NCBI GenBank assembly: GCA_034509755.1 | Contig: CM067546.1 | Span: 34,742,383-34,806,382 of the forward strand | DNA from: Anisodus tanguticus | Taxonomy: Eukaryota; Streptophyta; Magnoliopsida; Solanales; Solanaceae | DNA length: 64,000 nt | Direction: 5' to 3' | Shown: positions 22,509 to 33,466 of the stretch, piece after piece | How positions within the stretch are numbered: the first letter of the stretch is position 1 | Layout of the letters: every line of letters begins with the position of its first letter | The notes under the pieces: model-generated | Databases searched by the model: none | Told to the model about the DNA's origin: nothing | The model's input: the letters and a program-made list of their open reading frames with translations, nothing else | Position numbers and translations under genes: made by a program

Positions 22509-22911
22509 CTATCTATCTCTAGACATTATTTTCTTGACTAAATCCAATATCCGAGGATACTCAAAAAATAGAGACGACTCTTTGCCTTTAAGTCCATCCC
22601 GGCTCACTCTGTTACTGCCTGCAAGGTTGTTGCACGGGCTTCCACCAATCACTAAATCAAATCCTCCAAAGGAATCTATAAGTTACTCCAGGCGGTATCC
22701 ATCCAATTGTTACACATCATCAAAATCTATAAGATTCCCTCTCTGACTAGTGTTCTCCCACCAACTTCTCACAATATTCCTGTTGACTTCAGAATTTTTC
22801 ACAGAAACCACATTTTTCAGTGGATTCCCGAGACGGTAAAGAGCAACTTCAGCACCACCAATGCCTGAGAAGAGCGATAAGACGTTGATACCTTCTAGAT
22901 ACGGGTCTTTC
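22509..22911 (-). pseudogene. DRM2: DRM2-like DNA methyltransferase, C-terminal catalytic part (motifs I-IV)
   Basis: Read on the minus strand from 22911, this is the second half of a DRM-type (domains rearranged) cytosine methyltransferase: GINVLSLFSGIGGAEVAL (motif I, AdoMet binding), VVSVKNSEVNRNIVRSWWE (motif II), RGNLIDFDDV, then FDLVIGGSPCNNLAGSNR (motif IV with the catalytic Pro-Cys), KESSLFFEYPRILDLVKKI and a stop at 22509. DRM enzymes carry out RNA-directed de novo DNA methylation in plants. Two CAA to TAA stops interrupt it (before QLDG and after YRLE). The frame begins exactly at the target-site duplication of Copia-4, and the upstream half of the same exon is at 33467, so the exon was split by insertion. 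Confidence 0.93.
22907..22911. repeat. Copia-4 target-site duplication, left copy
   Basis: ctttc immediately before the LTR (22912). The same five bases follow the right LTR at 33467-33471. This fixes both element ends and shows that integration was into DRM coding sequence. Confidence 0.93.
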
Positions 22912-24164
22912 TGAAACTATATTTATGTCCTAGAGATAATATGTATTAAGGCAAATGTATTTTATACACATTCGTATTATTATTAATGGAGATTAATATT
23001 TTGGCATTTGCAATTATTGAATTATTATTTGATTGTTTGTAATTATTCATTAATGTGCATCCCTTGAGCTTACGTTGTCATTAATAGAGTGAGATATTCA
23101 TGATAGAGCGTAACTCTTAAAATAGCCTCGACTAATGATCATCGAGAATGGGATATCGATGATATGTGATAAGTCGACATGTGGTCTGCATCACATCCTT
23201 AGAGGATGTAGTATGTCTCACCTGCTACAAGTAATGGCTACTCGTGATGGACACATGGATACTTTGAAAGTATTGGTATACCCCCCGATATATTATTTGT
23301 TATACTTGTCTAAAGATATATTGTTTGTTATACTTGTCAAAAATGTATGATCCCGTACTAAGCTCAAATGTAGAGGGAGATACGACTTAAAGTCCTTAGA
23401 CTTGAGGTCAATACTTGCTTGAGGAGCACCTAATTGTCTAAGGGAATTAGGACACAAAGTAAATGTAACGATTTTTGATCTACGAAACTAAAGCTCAAAT
23501 GTTCTTTATTATCCTAAAGGGAAGGGGTTGAGATACGCTAACTTATATCAAAACTCGGGTTAATTATTGCTAATAAAAATGCATGTAAAGCTGGAAAAAA
23601 AATATAAGTATGCATTTGTATGAAAATTGATAAGAATGTATGCAAAGTGATTATTATGGGCAACGGGCCTAAAATTAGATAAACTAACGATGGGTTTCCA
23701 GTTTTAGACTACCCTATTAATTAATTATATGCCTACCTATTCTAAATATTTCAATAATTTCACGAGTACAATAATATTACAATGCAGAATGAAAATAAAG
23801 CTGAATTAAAGAAAGTAAAAGACAACATCAAAAATAAATAATCTCCGAGGGGTATTTGCCTTCTTTGACTTTATCTTTGCAAGCTGTCAAGAATAAACGG
23901 TTAGAAACAATTGAATATACATAACTTCGGATCCGTATCCAAAACAATAAATGTTTTGATTACGGAGGGCTCAGACTTAAATTTTGAAAAGATCATTCCA
24001 ATCATGTCGTGGCTGCGAACATATGACTCGTTGGTCATTTTAGTTGCCTTGCCTACCGAACATATTGGTCTCTCGGGTGAAAAAGATTTAAGTTTCATCC
24101 TTGCCCAGAAGTTTTATTTTCCGTCTTTACAACTGTGGAGGCCTCAAAAATCGACGGATATTTT

Positions 24165-24515
24165 TTCATCGGCCAAAATGCAGTATTTAATTCAAAACAG
24201 TAAATCAGTAAGACAATCCGTGCACGGATGTTTAAATGCCAAAAAGTGAACTGAAACAGAAACGAAAGAAGAAAGAAAAAAAAGCGCGGCCTCGAATTTA
24301 ATTTCATCGGACTAAATGCAATATTTATATAAATCAATAAATCAGTAAGACAATCCGTGCACGGTTGTTTAAATGCCAAAAAAATAAACTGAAACAGAAA
24401 CGAAAGAAAGAAAAAAAAGCGCGGCCTCGAATTTAATTTCATCGGCCAGTGTGCAGTATTTATTTAAATCACTAAAAACAGTAAGATATCCGTGTACGGA
24501 TGTTAAAATGCGAAA
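24165..24515. repeat. Tandem array, three units of 135-138 bp
   Basis: Units start with ttcatcgg at about 24165, 24303 and 24438. Each holds cagtatttat, gtaagacaatccgtgcacgg (third copy diverged), and an A-rich gaaacgaaagaa stretch followed by gcgcggcctcgaattt. The third is partial. Confidence 0.85.
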
Positions 24516-24628
24516 ATAAACAAACAGTTTGCAATTAAAACGTAAGACCCGAATTCTGAAAATTTTGGACTGAAGCAGGATTCGGAAAAATCAGACCCGG
24601 GTTCTGAACAGTGAGCCGACCCGGATTT

Positions 24629-24873
24629 CGGGTCGACCCGACCCGGAATCAAACATTTTTTTTTTGGAATTTTCAGATAACCAACAACAAAATATTAAAC
24701 ACAAAATCTGGAAATTTAACCGAACCGGGTCGACCCGACCCGGGTCAGTGACCCGAATCGGATGTTTTTCAACCCGAATCGATTTCTCCAAATTTCAGGT
24801 AACCAACAACAAAATATAAAACATAAAAATCTGGAAATTTAACCAAAAACCGGGTCGACCCGACCCGACCCGG
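24629..24873. repeat. Repeats containing the perfect palindrome CGGGTCGACCCG
   Basis: Three copies of the self-complementary 12-mer CGGGTCGACCCG, each followed by acccgg-type extension, at about 24629, 24724 and 24850. They are spaced by two copies of a block with caacaacaaaatat and aaatctggaaatttaacc (about 24682-24725 and 24802-24845). The GC-rich palindromes stand out in an AT-rich setting. Confidence 0.85.
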
Positions 24874-25716
24874 AATCCAAAAACAGTGAATAATAGCAAA
24901 AAATTCCAGATTATTCAATGCCGAAACCCCAATAATTTAACATATATTTTCGGACTCTTTAAGATGAAGAACACATGCAAAGAAGAACAAATACCTTTAA
25001 GAAGATTCCGGATTTCAAAACTTAACTACGAGATTTTCGGACCAAAAACCGACCTTTTCTTCTCGATTCCGGGCCCCCTTCTGTATTTTAAAATTGTTTT
25101 AAAGTGTCAAAAATATTAAAAACTCGCAAATAAAATCATAAAAGATGGGACAAAATTGGGTGTCAACAGGGTACATTACAATGTGGATTGAAGGTGGTAG
25201 TTGAGCCAAGATTAGGATTCATTCCTCGAATGTATATTCGAGAGAACACTCGGATTCTCAGTGATATTAGGTTGACTAAGTCGTTGGCCAACGCAATAGA
25301 CATATTTAGAATATGGTCTAGTCGTCAACTAATATAGATGAGATACAATGATTGAGCCATTTGGATAGACACTTGACAAATCCTAAGCTTGATCGAGTGT
25401 GTCGTGAATGAAAGGATTTTATCTTACCACATAAATGTTAAGTTTACTGGATTCGCGTAAACGTATTTCACATATTGAGTTCGTCTTCCGGCGCCGTTTA
25501 GGAGTTCCGTGTAGACCTTAATTTGATTAATGTCGTTATGAGAAAACCTGTAGGGTCACATTATGTCGGTTGTCCGTTTAAATCTAAGGATGTATTGAGA
25601 GAGTAATTAAATGTTCGATTTGGAATCGAGATATTTAAATGAATAATGATTGTTTTAATTAAGTCAAAATTGGATTTTGGATTTAATTAAGAATGCACGG
25701 AAAATAAATCGAGACA

Positions 25717-25820
25717 GTGCAGGAGCATGTCGAGCGCCGCGATGCCCATACCCTAGGGCCGCGGTGCTGTGCAGGAGCACGTCGAGCGCTGCGACGCCCA
25801 TACCCTAGGGCGGCTGCGCC
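25717..25820. repeat. 52-bp tandem duplication in the 5' LTR
   Basis: gtgcaggagca(t/c)gtcgagcgc...cccataccctaggg occurs twice at 25717 and 25769. The 3' LTR has only one copy of its start (33026), without the cccataccctaggg part, so the duplication arose in one LTR after insertion or was lost in the other. Confidence 0.8.
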
Positions 25821-26229
25821 TCTGCATCGATTTTTGGGTCAGGCCCAAGGTCAAACCCTAATCCGATTTTGACCTAATTTTTAACTATAAATAGAGGCAC
25901 TCCCTTTCATTATCAACACACAATTTTTCTGAAAAACATTCTAAGCCTTAGAGACTTAGAATCAAATACTCTCTCGAACCTCTGCCAGATTTCCTAGCTT
26001 TTCGAAGGAGAAATACATTGAAGCTTGGGGCTTGCGATCGGAAGGGCAACCGCGTGTGCACCTTATAGTAGATAAAGATTCCAGATAATACAACTTGTAA
26101 GTATATGCTTTATGTTACAAGTTCTATTATTGTATAACCATACCTGAATTATTGTTGGGGTAAGTAAGAAACAAAACTTTTAAACTTCCGTTGTGCCTTA
26201 TATGCTTTGTATCCAACAAAACCCTACAG

Positions 26230-26241
26230 TGGTATCAAAGC
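26230..26241 (+). other. Copia-4 primer-binding site
   Basis: tggtatcaaagc, one base after the LTR end, corresponds to the usual complement of the 3' end of plant initiator methionine tRNA (tggtatcagagc) with one change. It marks the start of minus-strand DNA synthesis. Confidence 0.85.
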
Positions 26242-27751
26242 TAGGTTGGTTTAATGGTTATATAACAATTGAGTAGAATAATAATATGGGTTAAACATAA
26301 AATTGGATTAGAACCAGGTTTCTTAAAATCCTACGTATCTTGAACAAATGTTGACCTTTTGATATTACCCTAAATTATCTCCTACGCTAATTCGAGGAAG
26401 TCATTCCAATCTAACTCGCACTAAGCCAAAGTGCGTTGTCCGACTCATTGCACGGTGCACGGCTAAGAATGAGTAAGAACGGATGATGGTCGAATGGGCG
26501 TTATTGATAACGGTGGGTGATGATTAAAGACTTGTGAATTGATCCCTAAATTGGATTTAGGGATTGAATGAATTTTGAAAATCAACACAGAAATGTTTGT
26601 CAGGACGTTGACGCCGCGACCTTATAATAGGGCACCGCGGCGCTAGCTAGGGTTTCAAGGCGGCGCCGCGGCTCCATGGTGGAGCGTCGCAGCGCTGATA
26701 CGTCATTTTAAAAATATGAACTCACTGGACAACAAGCGCCGCGACGCTAATGCAATTTTCCAGAAGCTGAAAGGCTACTGCCTCAGTGGCGCCGCGACGC
26801 TAATCAATAGCGCCGCGGCCCCACCTGTCCAGAAACAAAAAAAAATCAGAGTTCAGAATGTTTAACCCAAGATTATTATTATACAATATATTATTTGATA
26901 AGTGTACTATTTATGTGCTAAATGTCAAAATGTTTGTCATTTACATTTCTAGAATAATGCCCGTAATAACTGTCTGGGCAGGCGGCGCCCAGTGTTTGAT
27001 TAAACCTTCTTCTATCATGCATATTGGGTTGACGGTTCCCAAACTATATGTGTTATTAGTTTTGCATGATGTTAAGATGTCATATTGGATGTGGCATTAA
27101 AGTGTTGATCTTGGTTAGAACCATGAATTAAAATATTACCCAAAACTTTAAATACAAGTCTAAATTAAACGCGTCGTCCATTATAATTGTTAGAGTGCAA
27201 AATCCTCTTCGACGATACGAGTATTTACGCCAAAACATTTGCTCTAAGTCTACGAGGACCCAGACTCTTTCATAGATGTGTTTTAACGTAAAAGCAAATG
27301 ATAAACTTTTGTGGGTATTTACACCAAAGTGTTTGCTCACAAAGGCCAAGTTTGCTTAGATACATAAACGCAGTCGTGTAATGGGATTGACTTGCTTAGA
27401 CAAATCTTGGCGCCAAAGTGTCGGACTAATCTAAGGAGGCAAGATTAAATGTAATAATTTGATCAACCAAGAGTTGCGAATAAGTTTTGCAATTGGTTTA
27501 GAACCTACCAAGATATGTTGTTGAAGTTATCAGCCAAAGCAAACGCGAGAGATAACATATGTTTGGATCTTGGCCCATTATGACCTAAATTAAAGTAGGT
27601 CCGTATTCTACCATGGGGTCGTAGAAGTATGTTAAAATAGTGGGAGCTAATTAAACAAAAAGCCTTGTTGATTAGCCTAAATGAAAATGTATAATAGGAA
27701 ATAGATTTTGAATTTGAATTCCGGTTTATCTAATTCTTCAGATTATAAAAG

Positions 27752-29521
27752 ATGTCAAGCTTGTCGTTGAAAATGTTGATTGAGATGAATAAACTTACTG
27801 GACCGAACTACCTTGATTGGTTAAGGAATTTGCGAATAGTATTGAGACAGGTGAAAATTGAATACGTGTTGGACACAGTGTTCCCAACAGTCCATGCGAC
27901 AAATTATGAAGAATATGCCTCATTTGACAAAGATGCTTACCAGAAACATCTAGATAATGCCACTTCGGCACAGTGCGTAATGCTGTCTTCCATGTTTATG
28001 GAACTTCAGAGACAATACGAGAACATGGGGCCCATTGAGATGCTTGAACACCTGAAGAGCCTCTATGACTCTCAATCCCAAATAATGGAATATGAGTTGC
28101 TAATAGAACTCTTCAAGTGTAAGCTCAATGAAGGGGATCCGGTCTCACAGCATGTGCTAAAGATGATAGGGCTGATAGAGAGGCTTGCTCCAATTGGAAC
28201 GAAGCTTGAAAAGAATGTCGCTACCACATTCATCCTAAACTCTCTCCCTCGTTCCTTTGAGAACTTCATAGTGAACTTCAACATGAATGGAACGAAGGCG
28301 ACTTTGCCGGAGCTGCACAACATGCTCAAGACATTTGAGTCCTCCACTTCCAAAGGCAAAGTTGTGCTCATGGTGAGCTCTTCTAGCCGACCCAAGCCGA
28401 AAGGCAAGGATTGGCAGAAGAAGAAGGGCAAAATTGATGCGCCCGCAGCTATGAAGCCCAGGGGAGGTGTGAAGAAGAAGGTGAACGCGGCTAAGGATGA
28501 ATGCCTCAACTGCCATAGGAAGGGGTATTGGAAAAAGGACTGCACGACACTAGGAGGAGGAAAAACACCAGGTGCTCCTGCCTTTGGTGGACAAGGTATG
28601 TACGTCATTGAAATAAATATGTCTATAGACAACTCTCATTCCTGGGTATTGGATACCGCTTGTGGCTCACACATTTGTACAAATGTGCAGGGGCTAACTG
28701 ATAACAGGAATGTTGGACCAAGAGAGGTAGACCTACGCGTTGGAGATAGAGCACGAGTGGATGTTGAACACGTAGAGACTTATAGATTAAATTTAACTTT
28801 TGGATATTGTTTAGTGTTGAGTGACTGTTTTTATATTCCCTCGTTAACAAGGAATATTATTTCTATCCCAGTGTTGGACATGAATGGCTTTTCCTCGTAT
28901 ATTTTTAATGGCAGTCACGTACTGTCTTTTAATAATGTTATATATGAAACTGCTCATCTTGTGGATGGATTATATACACTGAATTGTAGTCGAGAGTTAT
29001 TAAATGTACAAAATAAACAAGCCAAGACAAGTAATAGAAACTCCACCTACTTATGGCACTGCAGACTTGGTCATATCAATGAATCAAGGATAGCAAGATT
29101 GGGGAAGTTAGACTACCTCGAACCATTTGACTTGGAGTCTTATGGTAACTGCGAATCTTTCTTGAGAGGAAAGATGACCAATAAACCACTTTCTGGGAAA
29201 GGTGTGCGAGCCAAAAAGGTGTTTGAGTTGGTCCATACTGATGTATGTGGGCCATTCTCGACTCAAGCTAAAGGAGGCTTCCCATACTTCATCACTTTTA
29301 CTGACGACTTCACAAGGTATGGATATGTGTATCTTATGAGACACAAATCCGAGGCTTTTGAGAAGTTCAAGGAGTACAAGTCGAAAGTGGAGAAGCAACT
29401 TGCAACAAGTATCAAGACCCTTCGATCGGATCGAGGATGTGAATACTTGAGCAAGGATTTTCTAGATTACTTAAAGCTACATGGAGTCCAATCTGAATGG
29501 ACACCTCCAGGAACGCCATAA
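27752..29521 (+). CDS. Copia-4 Gag, protease and N-terminal integrase, 589-residue open frame
   Basis: The open frame starts MSSLSLKMLIEMNKLTG and reads copia Gag (GPNYLDWLRNLRIVL, MLEHLKSLYDSQS, TFILNSLPRSFENF), a basic linker, a zinc knuckle CLNCHRKGYWKKDC (GH replaced by GY; His absent), and the protease active site SWVLDTACGSHIC, where Gly-Cys of relatives (DTGCGS) is Ala-Cys. Then come pre-integrase LWHCRLGHINESRI and the integrase core (HTDVCGPF, FITFTDDFTRYGYVYLM, LRSDRGCEYLS), ending at a stop after WTPPGTP. Although open, the changed protease residue and truncated integrase suggest that it is not active. Confidence 0.88.
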   Translation: MSSLSLKMLIEMNKLTGPNYLDWLRNLRIVLRQVKIEYVLDTVFPTVHATNYEEYASFDKDAYQKHLDNATSAQCVMLSSMFMELQRQYENMGPIEMLEHLKSLYDSQSQIMEYELLIELFKCKLNEGDPVSQHVLKMIGLIERLAPIGTKLEKNVATTFILNSLPRSFENFIVNFNMNGTKATLPELHNMLKTFESSTSKGKVVLMVSSSSRPKPKGKDWQKKKGKIDAPAAMKPRGGVKKKVNAAKDECLNCHRKGYWKKDCTTLGGGKTPGAPAFGGQGMYVIEINMSIDNSHSWVLDTACGSHICTNVQGLTDNRNVGPREVDLRVGDRARVDVEHVETYRLNLTFGYCLVLSDCFYIPSLTRNIISIPVLDMNGFSSYIFNGSHVLSFNNVIYETAHLVDGLYTLNCSRELLNVQNKQAKTSNRNSTYLWHCRLGHINESRIARLGKLDYLEPFDLESYGNCESFLRGKMTNKPLSGKGVRAKKVFELVHTDVCGPFSTQAKGGFPYFITFTDDFTRYGYVYLMRHKSEAFEKFKEYKSKVEKQLATSIKTLRSDRGCEYLSKDFLDYLKLHGVQSEWTPPGTP

Positions 29522-29990
29522 ATGAATGGTGTTGCCGAAAGGAGAAACTGAACCTTATTGGATATGGTTCCATCCATGATGAGCTCCTCAGCTCTACCGA
29601 CATACCTTTGGGGACATGCTATACAAACCTCTATATATATTCTGAACAGGATTCTCTCCAAGTAAGTAGAAAAGACAACCTATCAGATATGGTGTGGCAA
29701 GAAGCCAGCTCTTAAACATATGAGACCCTGGGGGTACCCTGCACATGTCAAGAAGATGCTCACTAACAAGTTGGAATCTAAAAGTGAGAAATGTTACTTC
29801 GTGGGGGTATCCAAATGAAACTAAGGGATACTACTTCTATCTTCCTGGAGAACATAAGGTCATTGTTTCCAGGAACGCAACTTTTCTTGAAGAAGAATAT
29901 GTCTACAAGGAACATGGCTGCACAAAGATAGAACTTGAAGAAATTCAAGAACCACAAGATAACACAGAAAATAAACCTTGTCGAATGACC
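29522..29990 (+). pseudogene. Copia-4 integrase remainder
   Basis: After the stop at 29519-29521 the same frame continues MNGVAERRN, another stop, then TLLDMVPSMMSSSALP. Further pieces (WGHAIQTSIYILNRILSK, KKPALKHM) and GYPNETKGYYFYLPGEHKVIVSRNATFLEEEY lie in shifted frames. This is the end of the DDE core and the C-terminal part of a copia integrase with at least three stops. Confidence 0.8.
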
Positions 29991-30329
29991 TAAACAGGGA
30001 TTCAGTGGGAGTATCTGGTGAAGATTGGGTCATTAGAGTACGCCCTTCAGCCAGTGGGAGTGATGTGAGAGATAGTGCAGAAATGTAGTCTCTCATACAC
30101 AATCAATGAAAGATGATACAATAGTTGTACATCATTCCATACAGGAGATACATGAAAATGACATTCCTGAAAGCTCTCAAGGTGATGGATTGTCCAACAC
30201 ACAAAGACTTTCTCACAGTCAGAATACAACGAACACTGAAACGCAAAATACTCAACTCCGTAGGACCACTAGGACTCATCGTCCACCTAAAAGACTTAAT
30301 CTCCTTATTGAAACACACAATGAGATAGA

Positions 30330-31930
30330 TATTCTTGATGACGATGAACCTACAACCTACAACGAAGCTATGTTAGAAATTGATTCGCAGAGATGGAAAT
30401 AAGCTATGAAATCTGAGATGGACTCGATGTACATAAATCAAGTTTGGAACTTGGTTGATTTACCAATAGGGGTTAGACCCATAGGATGCAAATGGGTCTT
30501 CAAGAAGAAGATTGATGCATATGCAAGGTACAGACTTATAAAGCAAGACTGGTGGCTAAAGGTTATGATCAACGACCTGGGGTCGATTATGATGAAACCT
30601 TTTCACATGTTGCTAAGATTAAGTCCATTCGGATTTTGCTTACAATAGCTGCATATTATGACTATGACATTTGGCAGATGGACGTCAAAAATTGCATTCC
30701 TCAATGGTAATCTAGTTGAGGAAGTGTATATGAAACAACCTGAGGGTTTTTCAATTGAGTCCAAACCAAATGCCGTATGCAAGCTACAAAAGTCCATTTA
30801 TGGGCTTAAGCAAGCCTCGAGGAGTTGGAACATTTGCTTTGACAAGGCTATCAAATCGTTTGATTTCGTCAGAAGCAAAGAGGATCCATGTGTTTATAGT
30901 AAACGCAAGGATGAGAGTATTGCCTTCATTATCATATATGTAGATGACATATTAATAATGGGAGACAATAAGGCTCTCCTGCAGTCAGTAAAAGAGTGGT
31001 TGTCCAGTACCTTCATGATGAAGGATTTAGGTAAAGCCTGCTACATTCTGGGGATTAGGATCTATAGAGATAGACTTAACAGATTGTTAGGGCTGTCACA
31101 ATCAGTTTACATAGACAAAGTGCTTAGACATTTTTCTATGGAAAATTCCAAGAAAGGCGGTCTACCTGTGGGACAAGGCATCAAGTTATCTAAGAATAAT
31201 AGTCCTTCTAATTCTATAGAACTTGAACGCATGAAAAGGATCCCATATGCTTCGGCTATAGGATTGATCATGTATGCCATGACTTGTACTAGGCCAGATG
31301 TGACATTTGCACTTAGTATGACTTGCAAGTTCCAGCAGAATCCTGACACTGGAAAGCAGTCAAGAGTATTCTTAAGTATTTTAGACGAACTAAAGAATAT
31401 TTCTTAGTCTATGGTGGACAAGAGAAGCTGGTATGTACTTGGTACACTGATGCTAGCTTCCAGACAGATGTTGATGACTACAAATCTCAATTAGGTTACA
31501 CATATTTTTTCAATGGTGGAGCAGTAAGCTGGAAAAGTTCCAAACAAGCTACAATCAACCGCCGACTCGACAATGAAGTTTCGAGTACATTGCTTTGGAT
31601 CGAAAAGTGGTAAAGAAGCTGTCACGATATCTGAGTTCCTAAAGGAAGGAACTAGGGGTTGTTCCAAGTGCCACTTGTCCAATAACGGTTTATTGCGACA
31701 ACACTGGTGCGATTGCATAAGCTAAGGAACCAAGATCAACCAACAGAAACAAGCATGTACCAAAAAAGTACTACATACTCAGGGAAATGGTGGAGATTGA
31801 AGAGATTAGATTAGACTATGTTCCCACAGACGATAATCTAACTGACCCATTTACTAAACCATTAAGCTTAGTCAAGCATAATGGTCATTTTGAAAATATG
31901 GGCATTAGATATGTTGGAGATTGGCTCTAG
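30330..31930 (+). pseudogene. Copia-4 reverse transcriptase and RNase H, broken
   Basis: It begins with YNEAMLEIDSQRWK, a stop, then MKSEMDSMYINQVWNLVDLP and GCKWVFKKK. After a frameshift the frame 30658-31407 gives IAFLNGNLVEEVYM, YGLKQASRSWN, IYVDDILIMGDN (YVDD intact), LGIRIYRD and TCTRPDVTFAL. RNase H follows in other frames (YTDASFQTDVDDYKSQ, VSWKSSKQATI, YCDNTGAIA, PTDDNLTDPFTKPLS) to 31930. At least four disruptions are visible. The polypurine tract follows. Confidence 0.87.
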
Positions 31931-31944
31931 GCCAAGTGGGAGAT

Positions 31945-33466
31945 TGAAAGTATATTTATGTCCTAGAGACAATCTGTATTAAGACAAATGTACTTTATAC
32001 ACATTCGTATTATTATTAATGGAGATTAATATTTTGGCATTTGCAATTATTGAATTATTATTTGATTGTTTGTAATTATTCATTAATGTGCATCCCTTGA
32101 GCTTACATTGTCATTAATAGAGTGAGATATTTATGATAAATCGTAACTCTTAAAATAGCCTCGACTAATAATCATCGAGAATGGGATATCGATGATATGT
32201 GATAAGTCGATATGTGGTTTGCATCACATCCTTAAAGGATGCAGTATGTCTCACCTGCTACGAGTAATGGCTACTCGTGATGGACACATGGATACTTTGG
32301 AAGTATTGGTATACCCTGCTGATATACCGTTTGTTATACTTGTCTAAAGTATGATCAACGTGTGGGAGATAGAAGTCCTTAGACTTGAGGTCAATACGCA
32401 CCTTGTCTACAAAGTAATGTACTTTGATCCCGTCCTAAGCTCAAATGCCTTATAGGTTGAGATACGACTTGTATTGGGTACATTACGATGTGGATTGAAG
32501 GTGGTAGTTGAGCCAAGATTAGGATTCATTCCTCGAATGTATATTCGAGAGAACACTCGAATTCTCAGTGATACTAGGTTGACTAAGTCGTTGGCCAACG
32601 CAATAGACATATTTAGAATATGGTCTAGTCATCAACTAATATAGATGAGATACAATGATTGAGTCATTTGAATAGACACTTGACAAATTCTAAGCTTGAT
32701 CGAGTGTGTCATGAATGAAATGATTTTATCTTACCACATAAAGGTTAAGTTTACTGGATTCGCGTAAACGTACTTCACATATTGAGTTCGTCTTCCGGCG
32801 CCGTCTAGGAGTTCCGTGTAGACCTTAATTTGATTAATGTCGATATGAGAAAGTCTGTAGGGTCACACTATGTCGGTTATCCGTTTCGACCTAAGGATGT
32901 ATTGAGAGAGTAATTAAATATTCGATTTGGAATCGAGATGTTTAAATGAATAATGATTGTTTTAATTAAGTCAAAATTAGATTTTGGATTTAATTAAGAA
33001 TGCATGGAAAATAAATCGAGATAGTGCAGGAGCACGTCGAGCGCCACGGCGCCTCTGCATCGATTTTTGGGCCAGGCTCAAGGTCAAATCCTAATCCAGT
33101 TTTGATCTAATTTTCAACTATAAATAGAGGCATTCCCTTTCATTATCAACACACAAATTTTCTGAAAAACATTCTAAGCCTTAGAGACTTAGAATCAAAT
33201 ACTCTGTCGAACCTCTGCCGGATTTCCTAGCTTTCCGAAAGGAGAAATACATTGAAGCTTGGAGCTTGCAATCGGAAGGGCAACCGCGTGTGCACCTTAT
33301 AATAGATAAAGATTTCAGATAATACAACTTGTAAGTATATGCTTTATGTTACAAGTTCCATTGTTGTATAATCATACCTGAATTATTGTTGGGGTAAGTA
33401 AGAAACAAAACTTTTAAATTTCTGCTGTGCCTTACTTATATGCTTTGTACCCAACAAAACTCTACA
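31945..33466 (+). repeat. Copia-4 3' LTR
   Basis: 1522 bases, TGAAAGTATATT...CTCTACA, followed by the CTTTC duplication (33467-33471). A TATA box is at 33119-33127. It lacks the insertion and the 52-bp duplication found in the 5' LTR and probably represents the original LTR form. The minus-strand LTR at 61677-63248 is clearly related. Confidence 0.92.

Larger units (their letters stand above)
23417..25168. mobile_element. Insertion in the Copia-4 5' LTR, probably a Gypsy-type solo LTR
   Basis: It is absent from the 3' LTR of the same element. The right border (ggacaaaattgggtgtcaaca, ending 25168) resembles the inner end of long plant Gypsy (Tat/Ogre-like) LTRs from memory, and no coding domain is visible. 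The left border is approximate and I see no clean target duplication, so an identity as solo LTR is an inference. It contains the 135-138-bp tandem array and the CGGGTCGACCCG palindromes. Confidence 0.5.
22912..26228 (+). repeat. Copia-4 5' LTR, expanded to 3.3 kb
   Basis: It matches the 3' LTR from 22912 to about 23340 and from 25169 to 26228. In between, the order of blocks is altered (the agtccttagacttgaggtcaat block follows, rather than precedes, gagatacgactt) and about 1.75 kb of unrelated DNA follows. A TATA box (tataaatag, 25886-25894) is conserved with the 3' LTR (33119-33127). A 52-bp tandem duplication (25717-25820) is absent from the 3' LTR. Confidence 0.88.
22912..33466 (+). mobile_element. 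Copia-4: complete-ended Ty1/copia retrotransposon in a DRM exon
   Basis: Both LTRs begin TGAAA and end CTACA. There is a primer-binding site at 26230 (tggtatcaaagc), a long leader, a Gag-protease-integrase frame from 27752, broken RT and RNase H (30330-31930), a polypurine tract (aagtgggagat, to 31944) and 5-bp CTTTC target duplications. The 5' LTR is 3317 bases and the 3' LTR 1522, because a foreign insertion of about 1.75 kb sits in the 5' LTR together with a local rearrangement. Stops and frameshifts in pol make it non-autonomous. Copia-8 at the right edge is a relative. Confidence 0.93.

Noticed and set aside
22465..22746. Plus-strand open frame of 93 residues
   Set aside because: It is antisense to the DRM catalytic exon; motif IV and motif I are on the minus strand.
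24095..24442. Minus-strand open frame with two similar halves (KLNSRPRFFFFL)
   Set aside because: It is a translation of the 135-138-bp tandem units with their A-rich stretches, not a gene.
24165..24515. Possible CRISPR-like array
   Set aside because: Units are long (135-138 bp), adjacent, and diverged along their whole length, with no spacer structure, in a plant genome.
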